A stretch of DNA of 64,000 nt, from positions 47,157,697-47,221,696 of the forward strand of contig CM064551.1 in the NCBI GenBank assembly GCA_032716605.1, read 5' to 3'. Made by a program: the position numbers and the translations under genes. The DNA comes from Paralithodes platypus. Its lineage: Eukaryota > Arthropoda > Malacostraca > Decapoda > Lithodidae. Below the pieces are notes generated by a model. That model was not told the DNA's origin. It worked only from the letters and a program-made list of their open reading frames with translations, and did no database searches. This document shows, one piece after another, positions 40,945 to 49,606 of this stretch; the first letter of the stretch is position 1, and each line of letters begins with the position of its first letter.

Positions 40945-41256
40945 TTATTAGTGGCCCCTCCATCATTGACGAACATGCCTATTACATAAGGCATCCTCTT
41001 CAAACACTAATCCGCCGTAGTTTGAATCTACCGCGCAGACCATTTAAAAACTGAGGAGCCTTCATCACGAGCGCACGCGACCTCACTCATGGCTTCAGTC
41101 ATTATGAATTGGGTTCTCACTACGAAAAAACTTCGTAAAAAATAAAAACAAAAAGAAAATAAGAATAACTATCTAATAAGCTTTCCATCATATCGTGGAT
41201 GTACTTGTGTGGATTTCTGACCAGACGCTGATTCAGGCGTCATTCCTCCTTCTCTG
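40945..41256 (+). repeat. DIRS-A left inverted terminal repeat
   Basis: Inverted match to 49257-49560 over ~310 bp, from TTATTAGTGGCCCCTCC to GACGCTGATTCAGGCGTCAT. Left- and right-specific differences lie in the outer 40 bp (CTCCATCATTG at the left, CGTAATCATTG at the right), and the right ITR has ~45 extra terminal bases. Confidence 0.95.
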
Positions 41257-43020
41257 CTCTGCGCTCAGCCTTCCCGGACGTGTCTCCCCATGCTCCGCTG
41301 ATTCCGCATTTGTTGCGTCCCTAGTGAGTTTTTTCTCATTTGTTTACTCCGGGATGTATCGAGTAAGGTTAGGATATGTGTAGCAGGAGTGTCCTGGGCT
41401 GGTTGCCCGCAGTGCAGTGTATTTTGGGTCGTGTGTTTGGGTCATCTATTTCGGATGTTCCCTCGTGGTCCTGTTGTGGATATGTGAACTTTTTCACAGT
41501 TAGTTAGCTTGTGTTGCAGGCGGCTTTCATTACGCGTTAGTTATTGCTGCCTTTTATCTTTCTGATGAGGTAAGCTTTGCTTACTGACGTTCCCAGCGTA
41601 TTTTTCTTCACTTAGTGAAGTTTTTTCTGGGTCCCGAGTCAGTCTTCCCTTTGCTGGAAGTATTTGCTATAGTGGTGTGTTGGCGGTGGTTCCTGTTGTG
41701 ATATTTCCAGTGTTTTGTGTATATTTCAACTTTTATTATGCCGTCTACTTAGGCCTAGCCAGCCACGCGTAGCTTTGCCACATGTACAAGTGTTATTGTT
41801 TATTATTTATAAATATGCCCTACTGTGTCATGTGTATCCGGGTTTTAGTTGTGTATTGGCTAATTCCTCGGACTATGTTTGTTCCTGGTTTAGTTGTGTA
41901 TTGGCTAATTCCACGGATTATTGTGTGGACTTAGGTTAGTCGTGCGTGGCTTCCTTCGTGTCCGTTGTACGATCAGATGGTGTCTGTTCGGGGTGGGTTT
42001 CCTTCCGGTGGGTTTTTTCTCGGTTTCACCATGAAAAAACCCGGCCGAGAGCCGTGTTGGGCCACACGTGGTTTTCACACAGGCTTGTGTTCCCGGCGAT
42101 GAGGTGTCTGTGGCTCTCCAGGACTGCGTCTCTGTTGGTACCTGGTTTCAGGCACCCTTTGATTCCCGGCGGAATGACTGTACCCATCTATAAAACGCTG
42201 TTCATGCGAACATACGTTATGTAGTTTTTCTACCAGGTTTTACAAAAACCACATGAAAAACCTAGCTGTTGTTAAGGGCTTTCCTCCCCGGCGATCTTTT
42301 ACAAAGAAGTGGGGACAGGAACTTATGGGGTTATCTTTTTGACATCTCACCCGGCGGGTGTACCTTGGTAGGGTGGGATGAACAACTAAGTCAATTAGTT
42401 CATTAACCAATCCATTTTAAGTGATACTATATGTATCGCCGCCTTTATACTTACGGCGATTGAAGGTTCAATTAGGGTTAACATCGTTTTTCACACCCGG
42501 GGGTGCTCCTAGGTGGAGGAAATAAGGAATTTACAATTCAATTTCGAGTTAACCACTTATTTTAGTGATACAATTAGGTATCGCCGCCTTCAACCTTACG
42601 GCGATCTTTTTGTGACAATTCGTTAGAAATCAGATCTTGTGTCAGCCTGCCCTGTGTTATTCTACTAAAATATTTCAAGGGCCGGCGTCTTTATGGGGGG
42701 TTGTTTTTGTTCCAAAAATTGAATCTTAAGACAGTCACCACCAGAAAGACTATAATCGCCATGCTGGACAGTTATATTATGTCAGAGGGTATTCTTCACT
42801 TTCTTCAAAAGATTTGTTTAGATATTCTGAACCCCGCCGCGTAGCGAGCTGTGATCATTGTGTCATTACATCTCGTTATCCGGTGGGTTATTAACACTTG
42901 TGTGCGAACATGTTGGGTTAACCTTATGAGCATTAATTCCTGGAAATTTTCTTTTTTTCCAGAGCTGGGCTCCGGCGGACCAATACAGACCCGGCGGTAG
43001 TTTCCCCACCAGTCTCTGTC
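41257..43020 (+). promoter_or_regulatory. DIRS-A 5' leader with hairpin modules and possible 3' splice site
   Basis: No ATG frame of note; a 62-codon frame at 41195 begins with GTG. Two ~120-145 bp modules follow one another: a CACCC-GGGTG palindrome (42348-42360; 42493-42504), then an ATCGCCG...CGGCGAT hairpin (42435-42460; 42580-42605). Other CCGGCG words lie near 42091, 42165, 42286, 42681, 42971 and 42990. A pyrimidine run ending in CCAG (42948-42962) precedes the gag ATG by 58 bp and is conserved in DIRS-B and DIRS-D. Promoter, packaging or splicing roles are inference. Confidence 0.6.
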
Positions 43021-45641
43021 ATGGCTACCTCAGCCCCAGTCTTTGCTTTATGCACTACCCCTGATTGTGCCGGTATCCCTATTTTTGCGCATACCCGTTG
43101 CATAAGGTGTGTTAAATGTCTAAACCGTTCAAGGGGTCTCTGGGTTATGCGTAATTGTTCTATTGCTCCCAATTAGCAGTCAAGGTCCTTTGCGATAATG
43201 ATAAGACCGCGGCAGTAGCTTTAAGAGAAGTACGGCAGAAGATGGCAGCTTACACTACGATTGTTGCGCATAAATCACTTCAATGTGACAACGTCCCTCT
43301 TTGGGATCGATTGCTGTTTGAACACCCTCCCCCTAAACGTCCCTCTAGAGTCACGAGCTATAAGCCGGCGGAGACTGGTCAGGGTTCTGTATCTTCGGCT
43401 ACTACACCAAAACGTCCACGAGAGCCTACAGCCCAGGCGTCCGCCTCATCGTCTCGGGAGAGATCTCGGTCTCGGTCACCTCTCAGACGCCAGTCTTCTA
43501 GTCTTGCCTCTTCACCAGCGAGTAAGAAGAGTAGGACGGAAAGTTCCACCAGTGGTCACGGCGAGGATTCCTCCAAATCTAAGAGTAGTTCTCGGTCTCA
43601 CCGTAGCCATAAATCCTCCAGAAAGGATTCCCATAAGAGAAAGTCCTCCCTACATTCACCAGCTTCTAGTGCCTCTCATAGTACCTCTACCTCAGACAAA
43701 GTTTGTGTTAGGCCTCCAGGGTCCAGTGCGGTGCCTGTCCCTAAAGAGGATTTACCTATTAATATTCTAACCCTGGAATTGGAAAGTTCAGGAGGTTCAA
43801 TAATTGAGAATGTTTCAGACTCCCAAGAGAGTGTAGGCCAGGGCCTCGGTGTTTGGCGGTTTGCTCAGCCAGGGTTTGACCACCCACGTCCGACTCAAAC
43901 GAGTCACACAGTAGCTGATGTCCACAGGGACGCGGCGATCCCATCCTCTATTCCTGACTTATCTTGGCAACAAGGTACCCCAGCATCGGCGGGGTCTTCT
44001 CAGGAGGATCAGGAGGAAAAAGACGAGGTTTCTATAATTTCGGAGATGGAAGGGCAAGAGTCAGGCTCAGGCTTAGACGCTGCGCAGGATATTAATGATT
44101 CACCTGTAAGTTCATCATCTAACCAATTTGTTACTGCGCAAGAAATTAATGGGCTACTTACTGATGCTTTATCTAAAAAAATTGGCCAACAACAGGAAAC
44201 CCCCACTATGGACTTGGGGGCTCCCACGACAAGTTCTACGGTACGGCCTCTGATGACTTCGATTGCTTTATCTAAGATCCCTAACCCTCCCACTCTGTCA
44301 CCATCAGGGGTTACTAAGCCTGCTACGGCGGCATTGACAACTTCAAATGTCAGGGTCATCACGGATGTCAATCCACCCCCTCTAGACAAGGCGCCTCTCA
44401 GAAAGGTAGCTATGCCCTTGCTTTATGGACCAGACGAGTCATGGGTCCTTTTGACCCCCACTAACCCAGAGCTCGCCCAACCTACCTTGTCAGGGGAACT
44501 CCCGGTACCGCGTGAGTGGGTCATCCAGGGCAATAAATCAAAGAAATTGAGGGCCTTGGATAATTTGGGGAATGTACTAGACGTAAACATCAAGGCTATA
44601 CCTAGTTATTATCACCAAGACTATTTTGTGTATGCTACTAAACCAGCTTTACCCCCTGCCTCAGCTTCGAAACTATTTTCAGACTGGTCTAAGCTGGATG
44701 GGTTTAATGATATTAAGACTCTGTCAGCTCTTACTCCTGAACTTGATTTACAGACCGTCACAGACGAAGCAGCTAATCCAGTTTTGAAGGTGGGGCAGTT
44801 GGGGCCAGGACCTTGGGTAGATTGGGAGATAGAGGCTCAAAACTTTGCAACCACATTTACTTCTAAATCTTCCCACCAGATCCCTCAGGATACTCATTCT
44901 TGGTTCTCCATGCCGGTAGGTTCTGCCGGCGGAGTCCCAGCAGCCTTGTTTTCTTTCCTAGCTGCCCCTAAGATTAATCTTTGTGAGCTAAAAGACCCCT
45001 TCACTACCCCTACCCCTACTCACCTAGACAGAGAATTTAGGCTAAGGGGGAAAGCTTTTCGCCTGTTCTCTCAGTACATAGTGTCTCAACAGGTGGCTAA
45101 GTCTTTACTACGGTCCACTCAGGCAATCGCAGACGCGGATGCCAGAAGATCGGTTGAATTATCCCGGCGACTGCTCCTCCAGTCGTCAATCCAATCCTTG
45201 GGTGACATACGCACCGCCTTGCTTGAGGTGGTACGAGCAAGACAAGATCTCAGAATGTCTTTAGTTCGCAAGCTACCTGATCGCATTGCGAATCAGGTGA
45301 TCATGTCACCAGTGCTTACTCCCTCTTTAATGTCCCCTGAAGTGTGGCGAACAGTGTTCAATATGGCACAGGCCGTTAAGCACAGTCCCACTCCAGCTAA
45401 GAAACCTGCATTTAACTTCCCCAAACCCAGGCCAACTGCTAAAGCTCAGCCAGGGGGATCTAAACCCTTTCTTCTGCCTAAGTCCTCCCACTCCCCCCAA
45501 GGTCAGTACAGGCATAGACAGAGTCGGTTTTCAGGTCAGAGAGGACGCGGCCAGCATAAGCCAGGTCAGGGCCAGTCTTCGGCCAACACCAGCCAGCCGG
45601 CAAAGCGTCCAGCACCACCAACCCCACCATCAAAAAACTAA
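43021..45641 (+). pseudogene. gag: DIRS-A gag (ORF1), single-base deletion near the N terminus
   Basis: I place the start at ATG 43021 (MATSAPVFALCTTPDCAG), supported by the same start in DIRS-D. The N terminus holds a Cys/His cluster (CTTPDC...HTRCIRCVKC, and NCSFC in DIRS-D). A one-base deletion at about 43160-43165, relative to DIRS-D, puts the remaining 828 codons in another frame. These contain a Ser/Arg-rich basic part (SSRERSRSRSPLRR; SSSRSHRSHKSSRKDS), an acidic middle, the conserved core VRVITDVNPPPLDKAPLRKV with GPGPWVDWE, a helical part (SLGDIRTALLEVVRARQDLR), and a basic Gly/Gln/Arg tail (RFSGQRGRGQHKPGQGQ). The role is by analogy: structural protein binding element RNA. The stop TAA at 45639 directly follows a slippery heptamer. 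Confidence 0.85.
45632..45641 (+). promoter_or_regulatory. Candidate -1 ribosomal frameshift site, A AAA AAC TAA
   Basis: In the gag frame the last codons are TCA AAA AAC TAA, so A-AAA-AAC fits X-XXY-YYZ in register and ends at the stop. A -1 slip continues as CTA AAG TCT..., which is the RT frame and is open to 47584. The RT frame has no early ATG. A possible stem (CCGG at 45656 with CCGG at ~45674) lies 14 nt downstream. Confidence 0.65.
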
Positions 45642-47584
45642 AGTCTCTCTCACTCCCGGTGCCAACCTTAAGGCCGGAGGACCCGAGGGTAGTACAGCCG
45701 GCGAACCCTTGTCTGCTAACTGGATCGTTCCGAACGTGTCACCAAGCATGGCCTTTAAACACTTGGGCACGGATGGTGGCACGCAAGGGCATCACTTGGC
45801 AGTGGCTCCGGCGACCTCGCTTACGTCAGCCGACAACGGCGAATTTTGTTTCTTTAGAGGTGGAGTCACTGGTCCAGGAAATTATTGCCAAGAATGTCAT
45901 CATCCCGGTCACCCCAAATTACCCTGTATTCACGTCCAAACTATTTTTGGTTCCCAAAAGGGACAGTGTTCAGATGAGGCCGGTCGTAGACCTGTCTTAT
46001 CTGAACCTTCACATTCACAACGAATCTTTCAGAATGTTAACAGTACACCAAATCAGGCTAACACTTCCGCCGGGAGGTTGGATGTGTTCACTAGACCTGA
46101 CAGACGCCTATTGGCACGTCTCGGTCAACAAAAGATTTCAAAGGTTTTTGGCCTTACGGATCAGGCACCAAAAAAAAAAATTTCAAAGGATGCCGTTCGG
46201 CTTGAACCTAGCACCTCGATTATTCACGAAATTAGTCCGGCAAGCCCTGATGCCATTGTTAAAACAGGGGATCAGAGTGTTGTGGTATCTAGACGACTGG
46301 CTGGTAGTGGCAGAGACACAACACTTATGCATAAAACATGTCAATATTATTTTAAATCATGTCAAAACTCTAGGCTTCAAGGTAAATCTGGTAAAGTCAA
46401 ACCTTGTTCCCTCACGAGTAATTCAGTGGATAGGGCTGGTCTGGGACACGGCCGCTCTCACTCTGAGTCAGAGTGTGGACAATCGCAACAGGTTTCGCAG
46501 GAAACTGTTCATGTTTCTTCACAGTCTGACTACGACGCGGAGGGTCTGGGAGTCTCTGGTAGGCTCTCTCAACTGGATTCAACTAACTGTCAAGTTGGGC
46601 CGGTTGAAAGTAAAACGATTAATATTGGAAGGCAACAAATATTTCCCGCTCTTACCGGCGGAAAAATTATGGCCCATCCCGAAATTAATCCACACCTTGC
46701 TAGCGGTCTGGGCAAAGAGGGAAACGTTGCATTCAATAATGTCATGGACCTCTCCTCCACCAACGGTAGGGGTAGACACGGATGCGTCAGGCACAATAGG
46801 GTGGGGATTTCAGTCAAATCAGGGGCACCAGGGTCAGGGGCTTTGGTCCCACTTAGAAATCTCTCACATCAATGTCAAAGAATTACTAGTCCCCTTGTAT
46901 TTCCTTCAGGCTCACGGGCCGGCGTTACAGGGCAAGTCGGTGGCCTTCAGGATGGACAATCTGAATGCAGTTCACTGTATTCAGAAACAAGGATCAACGA
47001 GGTCAAGGAAGTTGCTAAACGTGTCGGAAGAGATTTTTACTCTCGCCAACAGACTAGACATTTACATTCACGCATCTTATCTCCCAGGCGTAGCGAACGT
47101 CTGGGCAGACGCTCTGTCCCGGAGACAGAGCACGACAGTAGAATGGGAGCTCAAGCAACCCATTTTCAACCTAATGATTGCAGAGCTCTCCCATCCACAA
47201 GTGGATCTTTTTGCGTCCGAGGAGACTCACAAACTCCCTCTATACCTCACCCGCCGGGCGAAAACGCCGGCAGGGGGGCCAGACGCTCTAGTGACAGACT
47301 GGAACAGATGGAGCTCCATCTATCTGTTTCCGCCGCCAGATGCGTCACTAATGTGCCACGTAGTGAACAAACTACGAGATTATCGAGGCTTAGTCTCGCT
47401 AGTCGCGCCCCTGTGGCCGGCGCAGTTGTGGTACCAGCAATTGAAAACGTGGTGCCCGGACCCGGTGTCGCTCCCGGTCGGGTATTTCCACTTAGACACG
47501 ATTGGCAACCTAGCGACCTCGCTGACTTTTGCATTATGGACATTCAGGAGGCCAAGTGGCAAGCATCATACGGTAGAGATGTGA
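45638..47584 (+). CDS. pol: DIRS-A reverse transcriptase / RNase H (ORF2), intact
   Basis: The frame opens through the gag stop and stays open to TGA 47582-47584. Conserved blocks: FLVPKRDSVQMRPVVDLSYL, MCSLDLTDAYWHV (first catalytic Asp, 46085-46114), RMPFGLNLAPRLFTKL, and WYLDDWLVV (YLDD at 46285-46296). RNase H follows: VGVDTDASGTIGWG (from 46768), a Glu in NVKELLVPLYF, FRMDNLNAVHC and VANVWADALSR. All catalytic acids are present. The enzyme copies element RNA to DNA. Expression is probably by -1 frameshifting from gag; alternatively the first internal ATG (near 45768) could be used. The last 49 bp overlap the recombinase start. An A11 run at 46170-46180 encodes QKKK. Confidence 0.93.
   Translation, partial: LKSLSLPVPTLRPEDPRVVQPANPCLLTGSFRTCHQAWPLNTWARMVARKGITWQWLRRPRLRQPTTANFVSLEVESLVQEIIAKNVIIPVTPNYPVFTSKLFLVPKRDSVQMRPVVDLSYLNLHIHNESFRMLTVHQIRLTLPPGGWMCSLDLTDAYWHVSVNKRFQRFLALRIRHQKKKFQRMPFGLNLAPRLFTKLVRQALMPLLKQGIRVLWYLDDWLVVAETQHLCIKHVNIILNHVKTLGFKVNLVKSNLVPSRVIQWIGLVWDTAALTLSQSVDNRNRFRRKLFMFLHSLTTTRRVWESLVGSLNWIQLTVKLGRLKVKRLILEGNKYFPLLPAEKLWPIPKLIHTLLAVWAKRETLHSIMSWTSPPPTVGVDTDASGTIGWGFQSNQGHQGQGLWSHLEISHINVKELLVPLYFLQAHGPALQGKSVAFRMDNLNAVHCIQKQGSTRSRKLLNVSEEIFTLANRLDIYIHASYLPGVANVWADALSRRQSTTVEWELKQPIFNLMIAELSHPQVDLFASEETHKLPLYLTRRAKTPAGGPDALVTDWNRWSSIYLFPPPDASLMCHVVNKLRDYRGLVSLVAPLWPAQLWYQQLKTWCPDPVSLPVGYFHLDTIGNLATSLTFALWTFRRPSGKHHTVEM
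45709..47535 (+). other. 609-codon open frame overprinting RT/RNase H and continuous with the recombinase
   Basis: In the frame of the recombinase there is no stop from 45709 to 48516. The part before ATG 47536 would encode about 609 residues rich in Ser, Arg, Gln and Gly with no domain I know. The corresponding frame is open in DIRS-C (22014-21373) and largely open in DIRS-B (60985-61257, 61288-62181), with similar residues (HQCQRITSPL / HQCQRLTSPL; GQVGGLQDGQ / GQVSGLQDGQ). DIRS-1 of Dictyostelium is known to have heavily overlapping ORF2 and ORF3. It may be a real N-terminal extension of the recombinase or a by-product of RT codon use. Confidence 0.45.
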
Positions 47585-48516
47585 CCAATAAATTAATCAA
47601 TCAATATACTCAGTCTACGAAACGACAGTATCACTCACATTGGCAAGCTTTTACTTCCTGGATCATCAGAACGGAACAGAATGTGCCGTCAGTGGCTTTA
47701 GTTTTCAATTATTTAAATTATCTGTTTGAGCAGAAACATTTATCTGTGGTAACATTAAAAAATCACTTAACTGCGATTAGAGTGCCCTTTTTAGACCTGA
47801 CAGGTCTCTCCATACCGGTGGCGGAGGAAACAGGTTTTATGAGAGCTTGTTTTAAACTTCGCCCACCTCCCCGTCAGCTCATGCCTACTTGGTCTCTCGA
47901 CAAAGCCTTATCTTTACTTCACTCTCGTCTGTACCATAATACTGCAGACTTTGCATTACTCTTAAAAAAGGCGGTTTTCCTTATGGCTTTGGCCACCGGG
48001 AACAGAGTGTCTGAGCTGGCGGCGATGAGCAACACACCTAATTGTCTTAGGTTTGGCAGACTTAATGAATGTATTTACATTGCACCTTCCCCAGGTTTTG
48101 TAGCCAAGAATGAGCACAGTGCACACGTGTTTTCTGAGTTCACGGTGCCGGCGTTAAAAAGGGGAAAGGTGAATTATAATCTATGTCCAGTGCAAGCTCT
48201 AACCAAATATTTGAGAGTAGCTCCTCTTAACCCCCAAGGTGCTTTATGGGTAGCAAGTACGGGTAAACGCTTACTTAAACGACGATTAGCCTCTCTTCTG
48301 GTCGAAGTCATTAAAGAGAGTAATCCCGGCGTTGTGGGTAGGGCCCACGATTTACGCAAATGGGCAGCTTCTTTACGTTTCCTGAAAAAAAATTCAGTAG
48401 AAGATATCGCGTCCACTCAGTTGTGGGCGTCTAATCATACGTTTTTGTCTAGATACTTTTCAGTTGCTCTAGACAAACCTTCCTTACCATGTATAGCTTT
48501 AAGGCAGAGGGTCTAG
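47536..48516 (+). CDS. DIRS-A tyrosine recombinase (ORF3), intact
   Basis: The ATG at 47536 (MDIQEAKWQASYGRDVTNKL) is chosen because the conserved N-terminal core-binding part starts there and it overlaps RT by 49 bp. The N-terminal part has TQSTKRQYHSHWQAFTSW. The catalytic part carries Arg in ATGNRVSELAAM (48004-48006), His and Arg in AHDLRKWAASLRF (48346-48348 and 48355-48357) and the nucleophile Tyr in FLSRYFSVAL (48454-48456). 326 residues is normal for this family. The enzyme would integrate the circular DNA intermediate through a 3'-phosphotyrosine, without target duplication; the element's own junctions show this. No frameshift or stop interrupts it. Confidence 0.95.
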   Translation: MDIQEAKWQASYGRDVTNKLINQYTQSTKRQYHSHWQAFTSWIIRTEQNVPSVALVFNYLNYLFEQKHLSVVTLKNHLTAIRVPFLDLTGLSIPVAEETGFMRACFKLRPPPRQLMPTWSLDKALSLLHSRLYHNTADFALLLKKAVFLMALATGNRVSELAAMSNTPNCLRFGRLNECIYIAPSPGFVAKNEHSAHVFSEFTVPALKRGKVNYNLCPVQALTKYLRVAPLNPQGALWVASTGKRLLKRRLASLLVEVIKESNPGVVGRAHDLRKWAASLRFLKKNSVEDIASTQLWASNHTFLSRYFSVALDKPSLPCIALRQRV

Positions 48517-48548
48517 GTGGCCCTGCAGTCACTTTTGTGTTTTTTCAC

Positions 48549-48564
48549 GAGAAGGGGGGGGGGG
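48549..48564 (+). promoter_or_regulatory. Polypurine tract after the recombinase stop
   Basis: GAGAA followed by eleven G, 33 bp after the recombinase stop. DIRS-B has AGAAAAA plus ten G at 63181-63197, and DIRS-F is truncated exactly at this run. It resembles the plus-strand primer site of LTR retroelements; a priming role in DIRS is inference. Confidence 0.5.
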
Positions 48565-48899
48565 TGCAGTCAGCTGACATAGGACACCCTAGACCCCGCC
48601 GGAGCATGAGAGCTGTGATACAATTTAAGGTTAATGTGATATGAAAATTTCTCAGCGAGAAATTGTGCTAGTACAATGTTAGTACAAAACAACGGTGTTG
48701 TTATAATAGTTTTAGCTGCGAAAGCAATCTAATATTAGAATAGTGGAGATCCTTTGCAATTTACCTCCACGATTATTTTGGGGTTTATTATGTGCACATA
48801 TAAACTTATAACTTGTTATTTTTGTCACCACTCGTTGAGTGGGGTGCCTTTGTAACTGCAGATCTGTGTTCAGAATCTTCAGGGTTACCCATTTTTTGT

Positions 48900-48932
48900 C
48901 AAGCAGGCTTCTTTGAAGCACGCACCTGCCTG
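48900..48932 (+). ncRNA. Conserved 3' hairpin, element RNA structure
   Basis: CAAGCAG pairs with CTGCCTG (one A-C mismatch), stacked on GCTTC-TTT-GAAGC, with ACGCAC bulged on the 3' side. DIRS-F (11072-11104, minus) has CAGGCAG/CTGCCTG and DIRS-B (63650-63682) has CAAGCAG/CTGCTTG, both fully paired, so one G-C pair changed to A-T. A short open frame across this region is also partly conserved. Confidence 0.6.
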
Positions 48933-49076
48933 AACCCCTTTTTCTTGTATTTTTGGCCTACGCCACATTTAAATATATTTTTCAAAAGTAAGAATACTAT
49001 GTGGTTGTTTTTTATTATCTGCTTTTATAGAGTTATGATATGATTACGAATGTCCCCCTCCAGTCTTAGAAATCAG

Positions 49077-49183
49077 GCATGTTCGTCAATGATGGAGGGG
49101 CCACTAATAAATTATAGGTTTGTCTCCTGTAAGGAGATAAAGAAAACCTAATATTTAGTAGTGGCCCCGTAATCATTGACGAC
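49077..49183 (+). repeat. DIRS-A internal complementary region
   Basis: The first part (GTTCGTCAATGATGGAGGGG to AATAAA) is the reverse complement of the left terminus, the second (TTATAGG to CCCCGTAATCATTGACGA) of the right terminus, joined without a gap. In the DIRS model this region bridges the two cDNA ends to make a circle. Only one internal base differs from the present right end (GTCTCC for GACTCC). Confidence 0.95.
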
Positions 49184-49256
49184 TGGGGCCCTCCCGACCG
49201 TCCCCTTCCCATTCGTTGATGTATTAAGGATTTTGGTTTACTTGATATGTCAGTGA

Positions 49257-49606
49257 AGGAGGAATGACGCCTGAATCAGCGTCTGGTCAGAAATCCACAC
49301 AAGTACATCCACGATATGATGGAAAGCTTATTAGATAGTTATTCTTATTTTCTTTTTGTTTTTATTTTTTACAAAGTTTTTTCGTAGTGAGAACCCAATT
49401 CATAATGACTGAAGCCATGAGTGAGGTCGCGTGCGCTCGTGATGAAGGCTCCTCAGTTTTTAAATGGTCTGCGCGGTAGATTCAAACTACGGCGGATTAG
49501 TGTTTGAAGAGGATGCCTTATGTAATAGGCATGTTCGTCAATGATTACGGGGCCACTACTAAATATTAGGTTTTCTTTATCTCCTTACAGGAGTCAAACC
49601 TATAAT
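49257..49606 (+). repeat. DIRS-A right inverted terminal repeat
   Basis: Inverted copy of 40945-41256 plus a right-specific terminal ~45 bp (ATTAGGTTTTCTTTATCTCC to CCTATAAT). The same end is present at 1-109 and, inverted, at 10396. Confidence 0.95.

Larger units (their letters stand above)
40945..49606 (+). mobile_element. DIRS-A: near-complete DIRS1-like retrotransposon, 8662 bp
   Basis: Order: left ITR 40945-41256, structured leader to 43020, gag 43021-45641, RT/RNase H to 47584, tyrosine recombinase 47536-48516, polypurine tract and 3' region, internal complementary region 49077-49183, right ITR 49257-49606. The uninterrupted target is known from the LINE copy at 30 kb (TAGTTATATCGTGC): DIRS-A sits between TAGTTATAT and CGTGC with no duplication or loss, sharing AT at the crossover. 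DIRS elements use a tyrosine recombinase instead of an integrase, which predicts this. RT, RNase H and recombinase are intact; gag has a one-base deletion near its N terminus. It may supply proteins in trans. Confidence 0.95.

Noticed and set aside
41195..41383. 62-codon leader frame repeated in DIRS-B (51215-51403) as a possible conserved small gene
   Set aside because: It begins with GTG, not ATG, and half of it lies in the ITR, whose sequence is constrained anyway. Conservation follows from the DNA.
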